Counted from the first letter of the stretch, positions 28,501 through 37,233 are shown. The stretch is 64,000 bases of DNA from Micromonospora_H sonneratiae (GCF_042679305.1 NZ_JBHTMP010000011.1:62001-126000), one strand, 5' to 3'. The notes: generated by a model not told the origin, from the sequence alone. Translations and numbers: made by a program.

Positions 28501-28864
28501 ACGCATCGCCGGGGTTTTCGGGGGGTAAACGGGGGGCCTTGTGCACAGAACGGCAATAGGTCTCACCGCCGCCCGCTCCCCTATGGCCGGAACCAACGGT
28601 CCCCAAAAAGAGGATCCGCGCTGGCCGCCACAATCCGGTTTGCTGAGGCAGGAGGGCTGGTCCCACACCAGCGCAGCATCCAGCGGTACACCCACACTCC
28701 TGCAGCCGCTCGAAGGCAACTCCCCCAAGATCCTCCCCGACCGACCAGGACCAGGGTTGCGGCCCTCTTCGCCGGGAGGTGGGCAGGCCGCGACAGTCGG
28801 CAGACCAAGTGGCGAGGGCGCGCATGCGGCGACGCGGACGCCGTCCGGTTGCTCGCGAGGTTGA

Positions 28865-29404
28865 ATGGGTCCCGTGATCGTATGGCTCAACGGCACCCAC
28901 GGCGCAGGCAAAACGACGACCAGCGTGCTCGTACAGCAACTGATCCCGGACTCCCGAGTGTTCGACGCCGAGAAAATCGGTGAAACACTCATGGACATCA
29001 CCCCAGGGCTACCCGCCACAGACAACTTCCAACACTGGCCACCGTGGCGGCAACTCGTCGTCGAAACCGCCCGCCGCGTCCTCGACTACACCGGCGGCAC
29101 CCTCGTGGTGCCCATGACTGTCCTGATCGAACCGTACTGGCGCGAGATCAACAAAGGCCTCGCCCACCACGGCATCCCGATCAAACACTTCGTACTCCAC
29201 GCCGACCAGGACACCCTCCGCGCACGCATAGAAGGCGAACACCCCATCCCCTCCCCGTTCCGCCTCAAATACCTCCAGCCCTACGCCGAGGCGGCTCGCA
29301 CCTGGCTACATGCCGAGGCCGAGGTCATCGACACCACACACCTCACACCCACCCAAGCCGCCCTCCAGATCGCCCTCCGACACTCAGCCAGCGACGGAAG
29401 GTGA
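28865..29404 (+). CDS. TmrB-like P-loop ATP-binding protein, copy B
   Basis: The 179-residue paralogue of the protein at 4558-5097, with only about a dozen substitutions (for example Lys-Ile for Lys-Val after DAE, and INK for IST in the middle). The Walker A motif GTHGAGKT and the DNFQHWPPWR and LVVPMTVL segments are unchanged. That the differences are conservative suggests both copies have been kept functional. The start is ATG 28865. Role as for copy A: tunicamycin-resistance-like or nucleoside-kinase-like ATP-binding protein of unknown substrate. Confidence 0.75.
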   Translation: MGPVIVWLNGTHGAGKTTTSVLVQQLIPDSRVFDAEKIGETLMDITPGLPATDNFQHWPPWRQLVVETARRVLDYTGGTLVVPMTVLIEPYWREINKGLAHHGIPIKHFVLHADQDTLRARIEGEHPIPSPFRLKYLQPYAEAARTWLHAEAEVIDTTHLTPTQAALQIALRHSASDGR

Positions 29405-29528
29405 AAGCCCTCGCTAAGCTGACTCGTCCGATCGTGACCGCCGAGGTCCATGACTTCCGGCCGGCCAGCCTCGAAAGTCGCGGCAAGCTACGACTTGCCG
29501 ACGAACCCCGCGCTGGCTGCTGAGATTC

Positions 29529-29555
29529 GACCCCTTCCGCAACCAAGAAGGGGTC
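29529..29555 (+). terminator. Hairpin downstream of TmrB-like gene B
   Basis: A perfect 9-bp inverted repeat (GACCCCTTC / GAAGGGGTC) with a 9-nt loop, followed by TTCG. It corresponds to the hairpin at 5222-5248 and is better paired, which supports a real structure, probably terminating the upstream gene. Confidence 0.55.
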
Positions 29556-30159
29556 TTCGCGCTGCTCCCAATCTGCTCCCAAAACACGGTGCATCTGGCT
29601 CCAGCAGCCTCGCAACTCGCCTACTGTCGGCACCCCGACCCGCGGCAATGCAAGGCAACGTCACTTGGCCAGGAACATGTGACCTCTTCCGTGTCAACGA
29701 ACGGTCCGCAACGGCCTGACCAGCACGAACATGCTAGACCGCAGGTCAGGGCGAGACGATACGAGCAGCTCAGCCCCGTTGAGAGCCATTCAGCGCCGTT
29801 CGGAGCAGCCGGCCGCTCCCAACCTGCTCCCACCGCCGACCAAAAGGAACGGTTGCCAGGAAGCTCCGGATTGGCCCTCCTCCTACATCAAATCCGGCTC
29901 GGCCAAAGGGCACCCTCCGTCACCACCGAAAGCGAGACAGAGCCGAATGTGAGACAGAGCCATTGGCGAGACGGACCCGCCCCGAGCATCAACTGCACCT
30001 CCACCTTCACCCACCCTCGTCAACAATGGCAGACCGGCGACCGCCGCTAGGACATGACGCCCGGACGGTGCCGGGGAGGAGGCCGGCGACGGCGAGGGAG
30101 CGCCGGGGCCGTCGCGCGGGTGGTTTCCCCGCCGGATCCAAGCTTGTAGCGTCCGTCCA

Positions 30160-33117
30160 GTGAGCACTCCATACGACCTCTGGCCGGATATCGCAGCATC
30201 CCGGAGGCGGTTCCCAATCGACCCCGCGCTGGAGGCGCTGCGGCAATGCGGCGCACCTGTCGGGGACAACGGCTTTGTCGATGCGCTCGGGGTCGCTCTG
30301 ATCCACACATCGTACTTCTACGAAAACGCCCGCCATCTGCCCGGCGTCACGCGCGGCGTCCTCGACGCGCTCGCACGCCTCGGCGGCACCTTCCTACAGC
30401 GGCACGCGGCGGTCAAGACGCTGGCTTGGGTGTCCGGCAACAAGCCCGGCCCGTTGAGTTGGGAGATCGCGCACATTGCTTCGGCACTGCCGGCGTGGGC
30501 GGCCCGGCAGTCGTGGATCGCTGAGTCGACCGCTGTCGGGCGCGGCCTCGTTGGCGAGCCGCTGCCGAACCGTGTGGTCGCCGACCTCTTCCGGCGCATC
30601 GTCGGCCTGCTGTGTGTCCTCGACCGGTACGACTGTGCCAAGCGCCTGGCTGACGGTCTGCTCGCCGACGCCCGCCGGGTAGATGCTGTGCTCAACCCTG
30701 TCACCGCGTTGCAGGCGGCCGCGAAGGCCGCGCCGGTGACGTACACGTATAAGCGCGAGGGCCTGGACCACCAAGCGACATACCACGTCGTCGCGACCGA
30801 TACCCGGGGACGAAGCACCATCGGCGCCGGCCGTAGCAAGAAGGCAGCGGCCCACGAGGCCGCGCGCAAGTTTCTCCAGCGGTACTACCCGGCCGCAATC
30901 GCCACGATGACGGCGGTACAACCTGCCACGCTGGCCCGCGAGATGCGCGGCTACCGCGACCACACCTGGACGGTCGACCGGATCCAGCGGGCCTTCGCAC
31001 TCCCGCCGGCCGCCCGGCCGCTCCTGTCCCAGGCGCTGATCCACTCCTCCTGGACGTACGAGCACCAGTTTGAGACCACCCGAGCCGGCCAGCGCAGCAA
31101 CCAGGTGCTCGGTCTGGTCGGCTCACATGTGCTGGAGCACGAGTACACCCTCGCGGTGGTCCGCCGGGCGGTCGTCGAGCGCCCAGACACTCTCCTCGTG
31201 GTCACTTTGCCTAACGACGCGTACGAGCGGGCCTGCCAGTGGGCCGACCTGACCAACGGCCTGCTGCTCGGAGCCGGCCAGAGTGTCATGGGCACCTCGC
31301 CCGAGATTGCGGCGAACCTGTTCCAGGCTGTTATGGCCGCCGTTTACCTCGGCAAGCGGTGCCCGGCCACACTCGCGTCGGACTGGCCTCCCGCGTGGCG
31401 GCCGGCCTGGCAGATGATCGCGCCGGGCCGCGCCCGAAACCTCGATAACACTACCCGCCTACAGCGAGCCGCCAGCGGGTTGCGGCTGGAGATTGCGTAC
31501 GAGTTCGAGTCGTCCGGGCCGGACCACCAGGCCGTCTTCGTCGCCACCGCGCTCCTTACCAGTCCGCTGCTCGGCGACTCGGTAGCCATCACCGGCGAGG
31601 GCGCCTCAGGCAAGACCGCCGCGAAACACAAGGTCTCCCGGCACGTGCTGGATATCCTCGCCAGCTCCGGAAGCGGGACCCCGGACGAGGGCAGCCACGC
31701 GCTCAACCGGCTGGTTCTGGCGCAGCAGGCGTCGATCCTCGCCTCCGACAACCCGCCGGTCTCCGCGTGGACGGCGTCCGGGCAGTTCGGCCTGGATCTC
31801 ATCCAGAGCCCGGACGAGCTGCTGGACTGGGCCGGCCGGACGGACCGGCATCTCCGGGAGCGGTCCAGTCCACAGCTGGTGGCTGGCCTGACTAACTCGT
31901 TCCGGCGGGCCCGGAACCTGGGCGACACGCGGGAGCAGGCGATCGACGCGGAGCTGCTGGACACACTAAATGCGATCAGGGCCATCGGCGAGCCGGCCGA
32001 ACTGAACCGGACGCTCGCCGACCGGATCGTCCGCCTCTGCCAGCTCTTCCGTTGCATGGGCGCGGACGAGCCGGACACCGACCTGGCGCACCTGGCCGGC
32101 GAGTGGAACATCTTCCACCGGGACCAGTTGGCGCTCACCGGGCCAGTGCCGGCCGTAACACTGGCCGCACGCGAGCGCGCCGTCCTTGACGCGGCGGCCA
32201 ACATGATTATGCTCCGCTCCGGAGCCCTCGCGACCGCCACGGTGGTCGGCGAGCGCCCGCTACGCGTGCGCTTCACCGGCCCAACGGAGCCGGACATCGC
32301 ACACGCCTGCGCGCTGTGGTCCGCCGTCACCTGGTCGGCCGTCGTGCGCCCGGCTCCCGGCGGAGTCGAGGTCGACATCGCCAGACCGGCGCTCCCGCTG
32401 AACCCCGGGCCGGTCAGCCGGGCCGCGTTCGCCGCGCTGCACCCTCGCCCGGACCCGTTCCGCCGACGGGTGGCCGACGTGCTACACGACATGAAGAACC
32501 ACGCGAGCGCGTCCCGCCAGGCCGCCAGTACGGTGGTGGCCACCCCGGCCGGCCACCACGAGCAGCAGGCGGACGCATACCGGCACCTGGAACGGATGCA
32601 GCGGCTGGCGCTCAGCCTGACCGCGGTGACTTCGGTTCCGGACGCCGCGGCCCGCTGCGACGTGGATCTCGGGCCGTTCCTCCGCCAGTACGCCCGCGAC
32701 CTGCTGACCCGCCTGCCAGACCGGGTCGGGCTGGACACGCCGGCGACGGGCACCACCGCCCGAGCCGCCATCGACGAACGTTCGCTCGGGCTCATCCTGG
32801 ACAACCTGACCGCGAATGCGGTGGAGGCCATGGCCGGCGGCGGCCACATCCGGATAGCATGGAACGTTGACGAGGAGAGCGCGATCGTCGAGGTCGCCGA
32901 CGACGGCCCAGGCATCGGCGCAGATGTCGTCACCGCGCTGGACTCCGGCGCCCGGATCCGCACCACGAAACAGGGCGGTAGCGGCATCGGCCTGCTGTCG
33001 GTCCAGTCGCTCCTGCAGCGAGTCGGCGGGCAGCTTGTATGGATGCCGTCGCCGGCCGGAACCAAGTGGCACGTCCGGCTTCCGCTGACCGCCGCCACCG
33101 AGGGGACGGACGAATGA
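30160..33117 (+). CDS. Tandem RNase III-like/dsRBD histidine kinase (putative dsRNA sensor)
   Basis: 985 residues with an unusual order: RNase III-like fold (about 30-175), dsRNA-binding domain (about 177-242; GLDHQATYHV, GAGRSKKAAAHEAA), second RNase III-like fold (about 272-410), second dsRNA-binding domain (about 428-502; GPDHQAVF, GEGASGKTAAKHK), a linker of unknown fold, then a kinase. The kinase has the phosphoacceptor H-box LHDMKNH (His776), N-box ILDNLTANAVEA (about 879-890), G1 DDGPGIG and G2 GGSGIGLLSV. Both RNase III folds keep the ALIHTS/ALIHSS helix but have lost the catalytic acids: LGDA is LGGT and VGSH, and the distal D-x-x-E reads DLFRR and NLFQA. They probably bind but do not cut RNA. 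No signal peptide or membrane segment, so cytoplasmic. It overlaps the response regulator by ATGA. Confidence 0.8.
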   Translation: MSTPYDLWPDIAASRRRFPIDPALEALRQCGAPVGDNGFVDALGVALIHTSYFYENARHLPGVTRGVLDALARLGGTFLQRHAAVKTLAWVSGNKPGPLSWEIAHIASALPAWAARQSWIAESTAVGRGLVGEPLPNRVVADLFRRIVGLLCVLDRYDCAKRLADGLLADARRVDAVLNPVTALQAAAKAAPVTYTYKREGLDHQATYHVVATDTRGRSTIGAGRSKKAAAHEAARKFLQRYYPAAIATMTAVQPATLAREMRGYRDHTWTVDRIQRAFALPPAARPLLSQALIHSSWTYEHQFETTRAGQRSNQVLGLVGSHVLEHEYTLAVVRRAVVERPDTLLVVTLPNDAYERACQWADLTNGLLLGAGQSVMGTSPEIAANLFQAVMAAVYLGKRCPATLASDWPPAWRPAWQMIAPGRARNLDNTTRLQRAASGLRLEIAYEFESSGPDHQAVFVATALLTSPLLGDSVAITGEGASGKTAAKHKVSRHVLDILASSGSGTPDEGSHALNRLVLAQQASILASDNPPVSAWTASGQFGLDLIQSPDELLDWAGRTDRHLRERSSPQLVAGLTNSFRRARNLGDTREQAIDAELLDTLNAIRAIGEPAELNRTLADRIVRLCQLFRCMGADEPDTDLAHLAGEWNIFHRDQLALTGPVPAVTLAARERAVLDAAANMIMLRSGALATATVVGERPLRVRFTGPTEPDIAHACALWSAVTWSAVVRPAPGGVEVDIARPALPLNPGPVSRAAFAALHPRPDPFRRRVADVLHDMKNHASASRQAASTVVATPAGHHEQQADAYRHLERMQRLALSLTAVTSVPDAAARCDVDLGPFLRQYARDLLTRLPDRVGLDTPATGTTARAAIDERSLGLILDNLTANAVEAMAGGGHIRIAWNVDEESAIVEVADDGPGIGADVVTALDSGARIRTTKQGGSGIGLLSVQSLLQRVGGQLVWMPSPAGTKWHVRLPLTAATEGTDE

Positions 33118-34304
33118 CCCCACCGCTCGCCGACGTACATGTGCTGGTCGCCGACGACCAGCCGGACGTCGCCCGCACGCTCTGCCGGCCGGTCGAGCGG
33201 GCCGGCGCGCGCCTACAGTTCGTCAACAGCGGGACCGCCGCGCTAACGGCAGCCACCGGCAGGCCGTTCGACCTGATGATCGTGGACCTGAAAATGCCGC
33301 CGGACGACTGGGGTGGCCTGTGGCTCCTCGAACGCCTGCAGGCGGAGGGCCTGCGCACCCCAGCGCTGGTGCTGTCCGGCGAGGGCTCGAAGAAGCAGAG
33401 TATCCGCGCCATACGCCTCGGCGCCGCCGACTGGGTCGACAAAGACGACGCCGGCACCGAGTTGCTCGACCGCTGCGCCGAAGTGCATGGCAAATGGCAG
33501 GCTCAGGCCCTAGAGGAGGCGATCGGACGGCTCCCTGCACCCCTGGCAGCTCACTTTGATCGGTACAGGCGGGCCAACGACGTGGACCGGCAGGTCAATG
33601 CCGGCCTCGCGGCGCTTGAGGCGGTGCTGCGCTTCGCAGCCGTGGTTGGGCTCGCCACCACGCCGCCGGCGCCCTTGCCAGGAGTGTCCGCGCTTCAGCT
33701 CGCCCGACCCAGCATGGGCACTTGGCTGACGGTGTGCACTCGGCTGCGGACCCTGGCCGGTGCGGGTGGCGACTTCAGCCGCCTGCTCACCTGCCTCATC
33801 CCGGGCAGCGCCGCCCAGCCCGTGCAGGATCTAGTCAACCTGCGCAACAGCATCGCGCATGGCCGTACGACGCCCACCGCCGCCCACGCCGACCAGCTCG
33901 ACGGGCTGCTCCGCCGGTTCGCGGCCCGGGCCGCCGCGTTCTGGCGCGCCGACATCGGGGTGGCGACCACAATGACATACGACGGCATGGTGTTCCACGC
34001 GGAGTTCGACCGGCTCCGCGGAACAAGCGGCCCGTTCGCACACACCGTGGTAACGGCCGGCCCCCCCGTTACCCGTCAAGTATTCCTGCTGCCATACGCC
34101 GGGGCGCCGGTGACGCTGTCCCCATGGCTCGTCGCCGAGCGCGGGCCCGAGTCCGGTAAGTACCACTGCTTCCAGTTCGACGGCTCGGACGCCCGCCCCA
34201 CTACCGTCTCACCACTACGGTACGCCAACGCGGGCGATCCGGCCGGCCCGACCCCGCCTCCGTCCACTGCCACCTGGCAGGCGGCCGAACCATGGGTGCG
34301 GTAA
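33114..34304 (+). CDS. Receiver domain fused to a HEPN-like effector
   Basis: 396 residues from ATG 33114, whose ATGA overlaps the kinase stop. Residues 8-125 are a receiver domain: acidic pair Asp14/Asp15, phosphoacceptor Asp58 in LMIVDLKMP, Ser88 in VLSGEG and Lys110 in WVDK. There is no DNA-binding domain. A helical region (about 140-280) contains LRNSIAHG, with Arg244 and His249 giving the R-x4-H motif of HEPN ribonucleases. The last 110 residues are predicted beta-rich (FLLPYAGAPVTLSPWLV, KYHCFQFDG). I infer that phosphorylation by the upstream kinase controls a HEPN RNase. LRNxIAHG motifs also occur in inactive HEPN-like folds, so RNase activity is not certain. Confidence 0.75.
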   Translation: MTPPLADVHVLVADDQPDVARTLCRPVERAGARLQFVNSGTAALTAATGRPFDLMIVDLKMPPDDWGGLWLLERLQAEGLRTPALVLSGEGSKKQSIRAIRLGAADWVDKDDAGTELLDRCAEVHGKWQAQALEEAIGRLPAPLAAHFDRYRRANDVDRQVNAGLAALEAVLRFAAVVGLATTPPAPLPGVSALQLARPSMGTWLTVCTRLRTLAGAGGDFSRLLTCLIPGSAAQPVQDLVNLRNSIAHGRTTPTAAHADQLDGLLRRFAARAAAFWRADIGVATTMTYDGMVFHAEFDRLRGTSGPFAHTVVTAGPPVTRQVFLLPYAGAPVTLSPWLVAERGPESGKYHCFQFDGSDARPTTVSPLRYANAGDPAGPTPPPSTATWQAAEPWVR

Positions 34305-34958
34305 GTGGTTGGATCTTGTCGGATGCGGCCACCACGCGCGGACGACCATCTCGCGAACTCTGAGATGATCTTCTTCGCGAACAGGCCGATGCCGTCGTAG
34401 CCGTACGCCGCATCCAAATCAATACATAAATCGCCTACGTCAGGCCCGGTAACGCAGGCCGACTAGTTTTCCGGACAGCTCCGTACCGGACATGGCCGTT
34501 CCTTCGTCAGATGTCCAGCACGCGGGCGATCAGCTGGACGCTCGACAGTGAGCAGTCGTGGATGGACCTGAGTTCCTCAGCCATCCAGGTACGCCCGGTT
34601 TGCCTCGACCGCGGCGGAGTAGTACCCGCTGTCGCTCAGCCGCTCGAACTGGTTCTTGCCGTTGGCCATACGCTTCGTCGACTCCTCGTCCCGGCCTCGA
34701 GGCCGACGACCCGAGCTTCCCCAAGTGGGCGATAAGGAATGGTGATGCTAATAAATGCGCTGGGCGGGCACGCTGCCATCGGCGAAAGCCGAGGCCAGAA
34801 CGGGACCAACAGCCGACATGGAACGACCCGCTCGGATGGCTGACGTCACCCGAGCGCTCCTCTCGGTGGCCGCCAGGGAGGTTGTCACGGTTTGTTGAAC
34901 GGAAGCAGGCTGGGAACCGGCGGAGACTCTGCCGAGCGATCAGAAAGCAGGTGCCGCA
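34305..34958. other. Intergenic region after the two-gene signalling pair
   Basis: Apart from a possible 30-codon gene on the minus strand (34577-34669), I see no gene. A minus-strand piece near 34330-34420 reads DAAYGYDGIGLFAKKIISEF with good codon bias but no start or stop context, and may be the remnant of a lost gene. The last 50 bp hold the leader of the DUF6308-like gene. Confidence 0.35.
34577..34669 (-). CDS. Possible 30-residue small protein
   Basis: ATG 34669 to TGA 34577-34579 encodes 30 residues (starting MANGKNQFERLSDSGYY). Nearly all codons end in G or C, as expected for coding DNA here. The sequence is charged and soluble, with no known family. It may be a real small gene or the start or remnant of a longer one; the frame remains open upstream without another clear start. 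No convincing ribosome-binding site was found. Confidence 0.3.
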   Translation of the reverse strand: MANGKNQFERLSDSGYYSAAVEANRAYLDG

Positions 34959-35639
34959 GTGAGCCCGATCGAGGTCGCCGGTCGACCGGTGAACGACCCG
35001 CTCGGCGTCTTTGTCGACTACTGCCAGCGGCATGCCCGCACGGTCCGCGCCTACGACTGGCCGGCCGGCACACACCCCGTGCTGACACCGGAGCTCATCA
35101 AGGTAACTCGGGCACCGTACATGGGCAGCAGAATTAGTCGGGAGCAGGAGCGCCACCTGCTCCGGTTGAGCGAGACCGCGCCCTGGGACGACGTGCCGCT
35201 CGACGCCCACCTCCGCGACGCCGACCCGATGCTCGACGACGGTCACTACGACTGTGCGCTCCGGTTGTACCAGCACTTCTTCCAAGATCGTCCGCGAGGG
35301 CTCGGGCACGCGAAGGTGAGCAAGGCCTTACATCTGGTGCGGCCTGGCCTGTTCCTCATCCTCGACAGCGCGCTGCTGCGGCGCTACCGGCGGGCTGCCA
35401 GGGTCGCGGCGCGTGAACTGCAGCAGGCAGGCAGCCGGCACGCACCACCGCAGCGGGCCTACTGGGCGGCATACCGCACGGACCTGTTGCGGGCCGCCGA
35501 GGGCCTCGCGTTGTTGCGGGGCGCCGCGCGCGACCACGACGATCGGCTGGTCGCCGAGGCGGCGGATCGCCTGTCGGACGTTCGCCTGCTGGGCATCCTC
35601 GCCTGGATGCCGAACCGAGGGGCTTCAGCGGCCTCGTGA
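34959..35639 (+). CDS. DUF6308-like protein
   Basis: 226 residues from GTG 34959, with AGCAGG about 8 nt upstream. The conserved-looking core GLGHAKVSKALHLVRPGLFLILDS, near residues 112-135, resembles the DUF6308 family of actinobacteria, in which a helical GxG-x-K segment precedes a KPHL/RPxLxPVxD-like motif. The helix-hairpin-helix character of that segment would suit nucleic-acid binding. No membrane segment. It sits at the start of a plus-strand cluster with DUF4268 and NucS-like genes. Biochemical function is not known; the family assignment is from memory. Confidence 0.55.
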   Translation: MSPIEVAGRPVNDPLGVFVDYCQRHARTVRAYDWPAGTHPVLTPELIKVTRAPYMGSRISREQERHLLRLSETAPWDDVPLDAHLRDADPMLDDGHYDCALRLYQHFFQDRPRGLGHAKVSKALHLVRPGLFLILDSALLRRYRRAARVAARELQQAGSRHAPPQRAYWAAYRTDLLRAAEGLALLRGAARDHDDRLVAEAADRLSDVRLLGILAWMPNRGASAAS

Positions 35640-35717
35640 CGGTCAACCTTGCAACGCCAGCACCGAGAGGTGGCCATGGGACATTAGGACTGGCCTCAGA
35701 CCGATACGGTCGGCGAT

Positions 35718-36692
35718 ATGACCTCTGTGGACGCCGGCAAGGGACTGCCCACGCTCGGCAAGCTTGAGCTACTCGACGTGCGGCAAGTCTGGAAACACGA
35801 GGCGCACACCTTCACGCCGTGGTTACTGGCGAACGCGGACGTGCTCGGTGAGCTGCTCGGCATGGACTTGGTGCTGTCGTCAGCGGAACACCCGGTGGGC
35901 GGATTCTCTCTGGACCTGATCGGCGTCGATGAGGCGACGAATGAAACGGTGATCATCGAAAACCAGCTGACGAGGACGGACCACGGCCACCTGGGTCAGT
36001 TGCTGACCTACGCCGGTGGGACGGATCCCGTCAACGTGGTGTGGATCGCGACCGAGTTTCGCGAGGAGCATCGGGCCGCGTTGGACTGGCTCAACACCCG
36101 TACGGACGAGGACACGCGGTTCTTCGGTATTGAGATCAGTGCGGTACGCATCGGCGAGTCGGTGCCGGCGCCCCTCATGCGCTTGGTCGTGCAGCCGAAC
36201 GACTGGGGCAAGAAGGTCAAGGCGATCGCCAAGGGCGACACCGCGGCAAGCGACCGAGCGATGGCCTACCAGGAGTTTTGGACCAGGTTCCTGGAGGCGG
36301 TCCATGACCGCCAACTCGGGTGGACGACGTCGACCAAGGGCTCGCCGCAAAACTGGCAGTCCCTGCCCGCCGGTATGAACGGCATTTCGTACACATGCAC
36401 GTTCGGCCGGTCGGGCCTGTCGAGCGAGATCTTCTTTCAGGACCCCGATCCTGCGGTCAACGACGCGCGTTTCGCCGCCGCCCGCGCCAGGCTGGAGCCA
36501 GCTCTCGGAGACATCCTGTCGTACGAACCGTTGCAGGGCAGGAAGGGTTGCCGCATCGCGCAGTACCGGGAAGGAAACGTCGGAAACAGTGCGGACTGGG
36601 CCGAGTACGTGACCTGGTTCATCGAGGCTCAGACGCGACTTCGCACGGCGATAACCGACGCTGGTGGCCTGGCCTCGCTCAGCAGTCCATAG
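35718..36692 (+). CDS. DUF4268 protein with N-terminal PD-(D/E)xK-like domain
   Basis: 324 residues. The N-terminal half has the pattern FSLDLIGVDEATNETVIIENQ followed by HLGQLLTYAGG, seen in DUF4268 proteins. This is a restriction-endonuclease fold with Asp, then Glu in an ExQ motif in place of ExK (residues about 56-85). Many solo nuclease-like proteins of mobile islands have this form. The C-terminal half (from about 175) is DUF4268 (FWTRFLEAVHDRQLGW, WAEYVTWFIEAQTRLR). It probably acts on DNA in restriction or defence. The gene stands 78 bp after the DUF6308-like gene and just ahead of a truncated NucS-like gene, likely once transcribed together. Confidence 0.75.
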   Translation: MTSVDAGKGLPTLGKLELLDVRQVWKHEAHTFTPWLLANADVLGELLGMDLVLSSAEHPVGGFSLDLIGVDEATNETVIIENQLTRTDHGHLGQLLTYAGGTDPVNVVWIATEFREEHRAALDWLNTRTDEDTRFFGIEISAVRIGESVPAPLMRLVVQPNDWGKKVKAIAKGDTAASDRAMAYQEFWTRFLEAVHDRQLGWTTSTKGSPQNWQSLPAGMNGISYTCTFGRSGLSSEIFFQDPDPAVNDARFAAARARLEPALGDILSYEPLQGRKGCRIAQYREGNVGNSADWAEYVTWFIEAQTRLRTAITDAGGLASLSSP

Positions 36693-36733
36693 CGATGCAC
36701 CCCGTCTGGCGAAGCAATCGGCGAGGAGGCGGC

Positions 36734-36950
36734 GTGCCACTGTACGAGATCAACGGCGAACACCTGCGACGGCACGACGCGGCCCGGTCCGCCGCCCTCG
36801 GGCTCTACGAGCGCAAGGACCTGCAACGACTCCTCCGGAACGACATCGCCGTGCTCAGCCCCGATCTTCTGGTCGTGGCCGAGGAGTTCGGCAACTGGGA
36901 AGACTCCCGGCACCGGGTCGACCTGCTCGCCATCGGACCTCATCGTCAGC
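36734..36950 (+). pseudogene. NucS/DUF91-like endonuclease, truncated
   Basis: GTG 36734 has a good ribosome-binding site (GAGGAGG, 36723-36729). The product starts PLYEINGEHLRRH and continues to DLLVVAEEFGNWEDSRHRVDLLAI. This resembles the N-terminal part of NucS/DUF91-type nucleases, where the D-x-L motif belongs to the PD-(D/E)xK core. Similarity ends near 36945 and the frame closes at 37000 in unrelated sequence. The rest, with the Glu/Lys catalytic residues, is gone, so it cannot cut DNA. An IS remnant starts 290 bp further on and probably caused the loss. Confidence 0.6.
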
Positions 36951-37233
36951 GCATCCACCCAGATGAACGGCTAGTACCCGCTGTCGAGAGTGCCGACTGA
37001 GAACGCCTCAGCTCCTTAAGTCCGATCGCCCAGCGGCATGCTCGACGACGTTTGCTTAGGTCGCCTACAGCACAAACCGGCCGAGTGAAAGAGTCATGGG
37101 CCGCGTCCACAATCGGAACGGCCGGGATCCGGACGTCGGACCGGGGCCGCCGAAAGACCTGGCTGTACCGCGCCAGAACCTGGCGCACAGGCTGTAAGCG
37201 GGGAGTTCTTGGCTCGGGCTGACCATCGTCGGT

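Larger units (their letters stand above)
28390..29961. repeat. 1.6-kb direct repeat, copy B (with TmrB-like gene)
   Basis: The second copy of the segment at 4084-5660, same orientation. It carries the leader, a TmrB-like gene, the conserved hairpin and the downstream non-coding block ending with the GAGACAGAGCC region. It differs from copy A by scattered substitutions and small indels. No further gene is visible in 28400-28864 or 29405-30159; the last 200 bp before 30160 are unique and serve as the upstream region of the dsRNA-binding kinase gene. Confidence 0.85.

Noticed and set aside
30160..33117. An active RNase III enzyme
   Set aside because: Both RNase III-like folds lack the acidic residues required for metal binding and cleavage.
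31344..33140. A 598-codon minus-strand frame opposite the dsRNA-binding kinase
   Set aside because: Ser/Arg/Ala-rich shadow; the plus-strand frame has clear dsRBD and kinase motifs and translational coupling.
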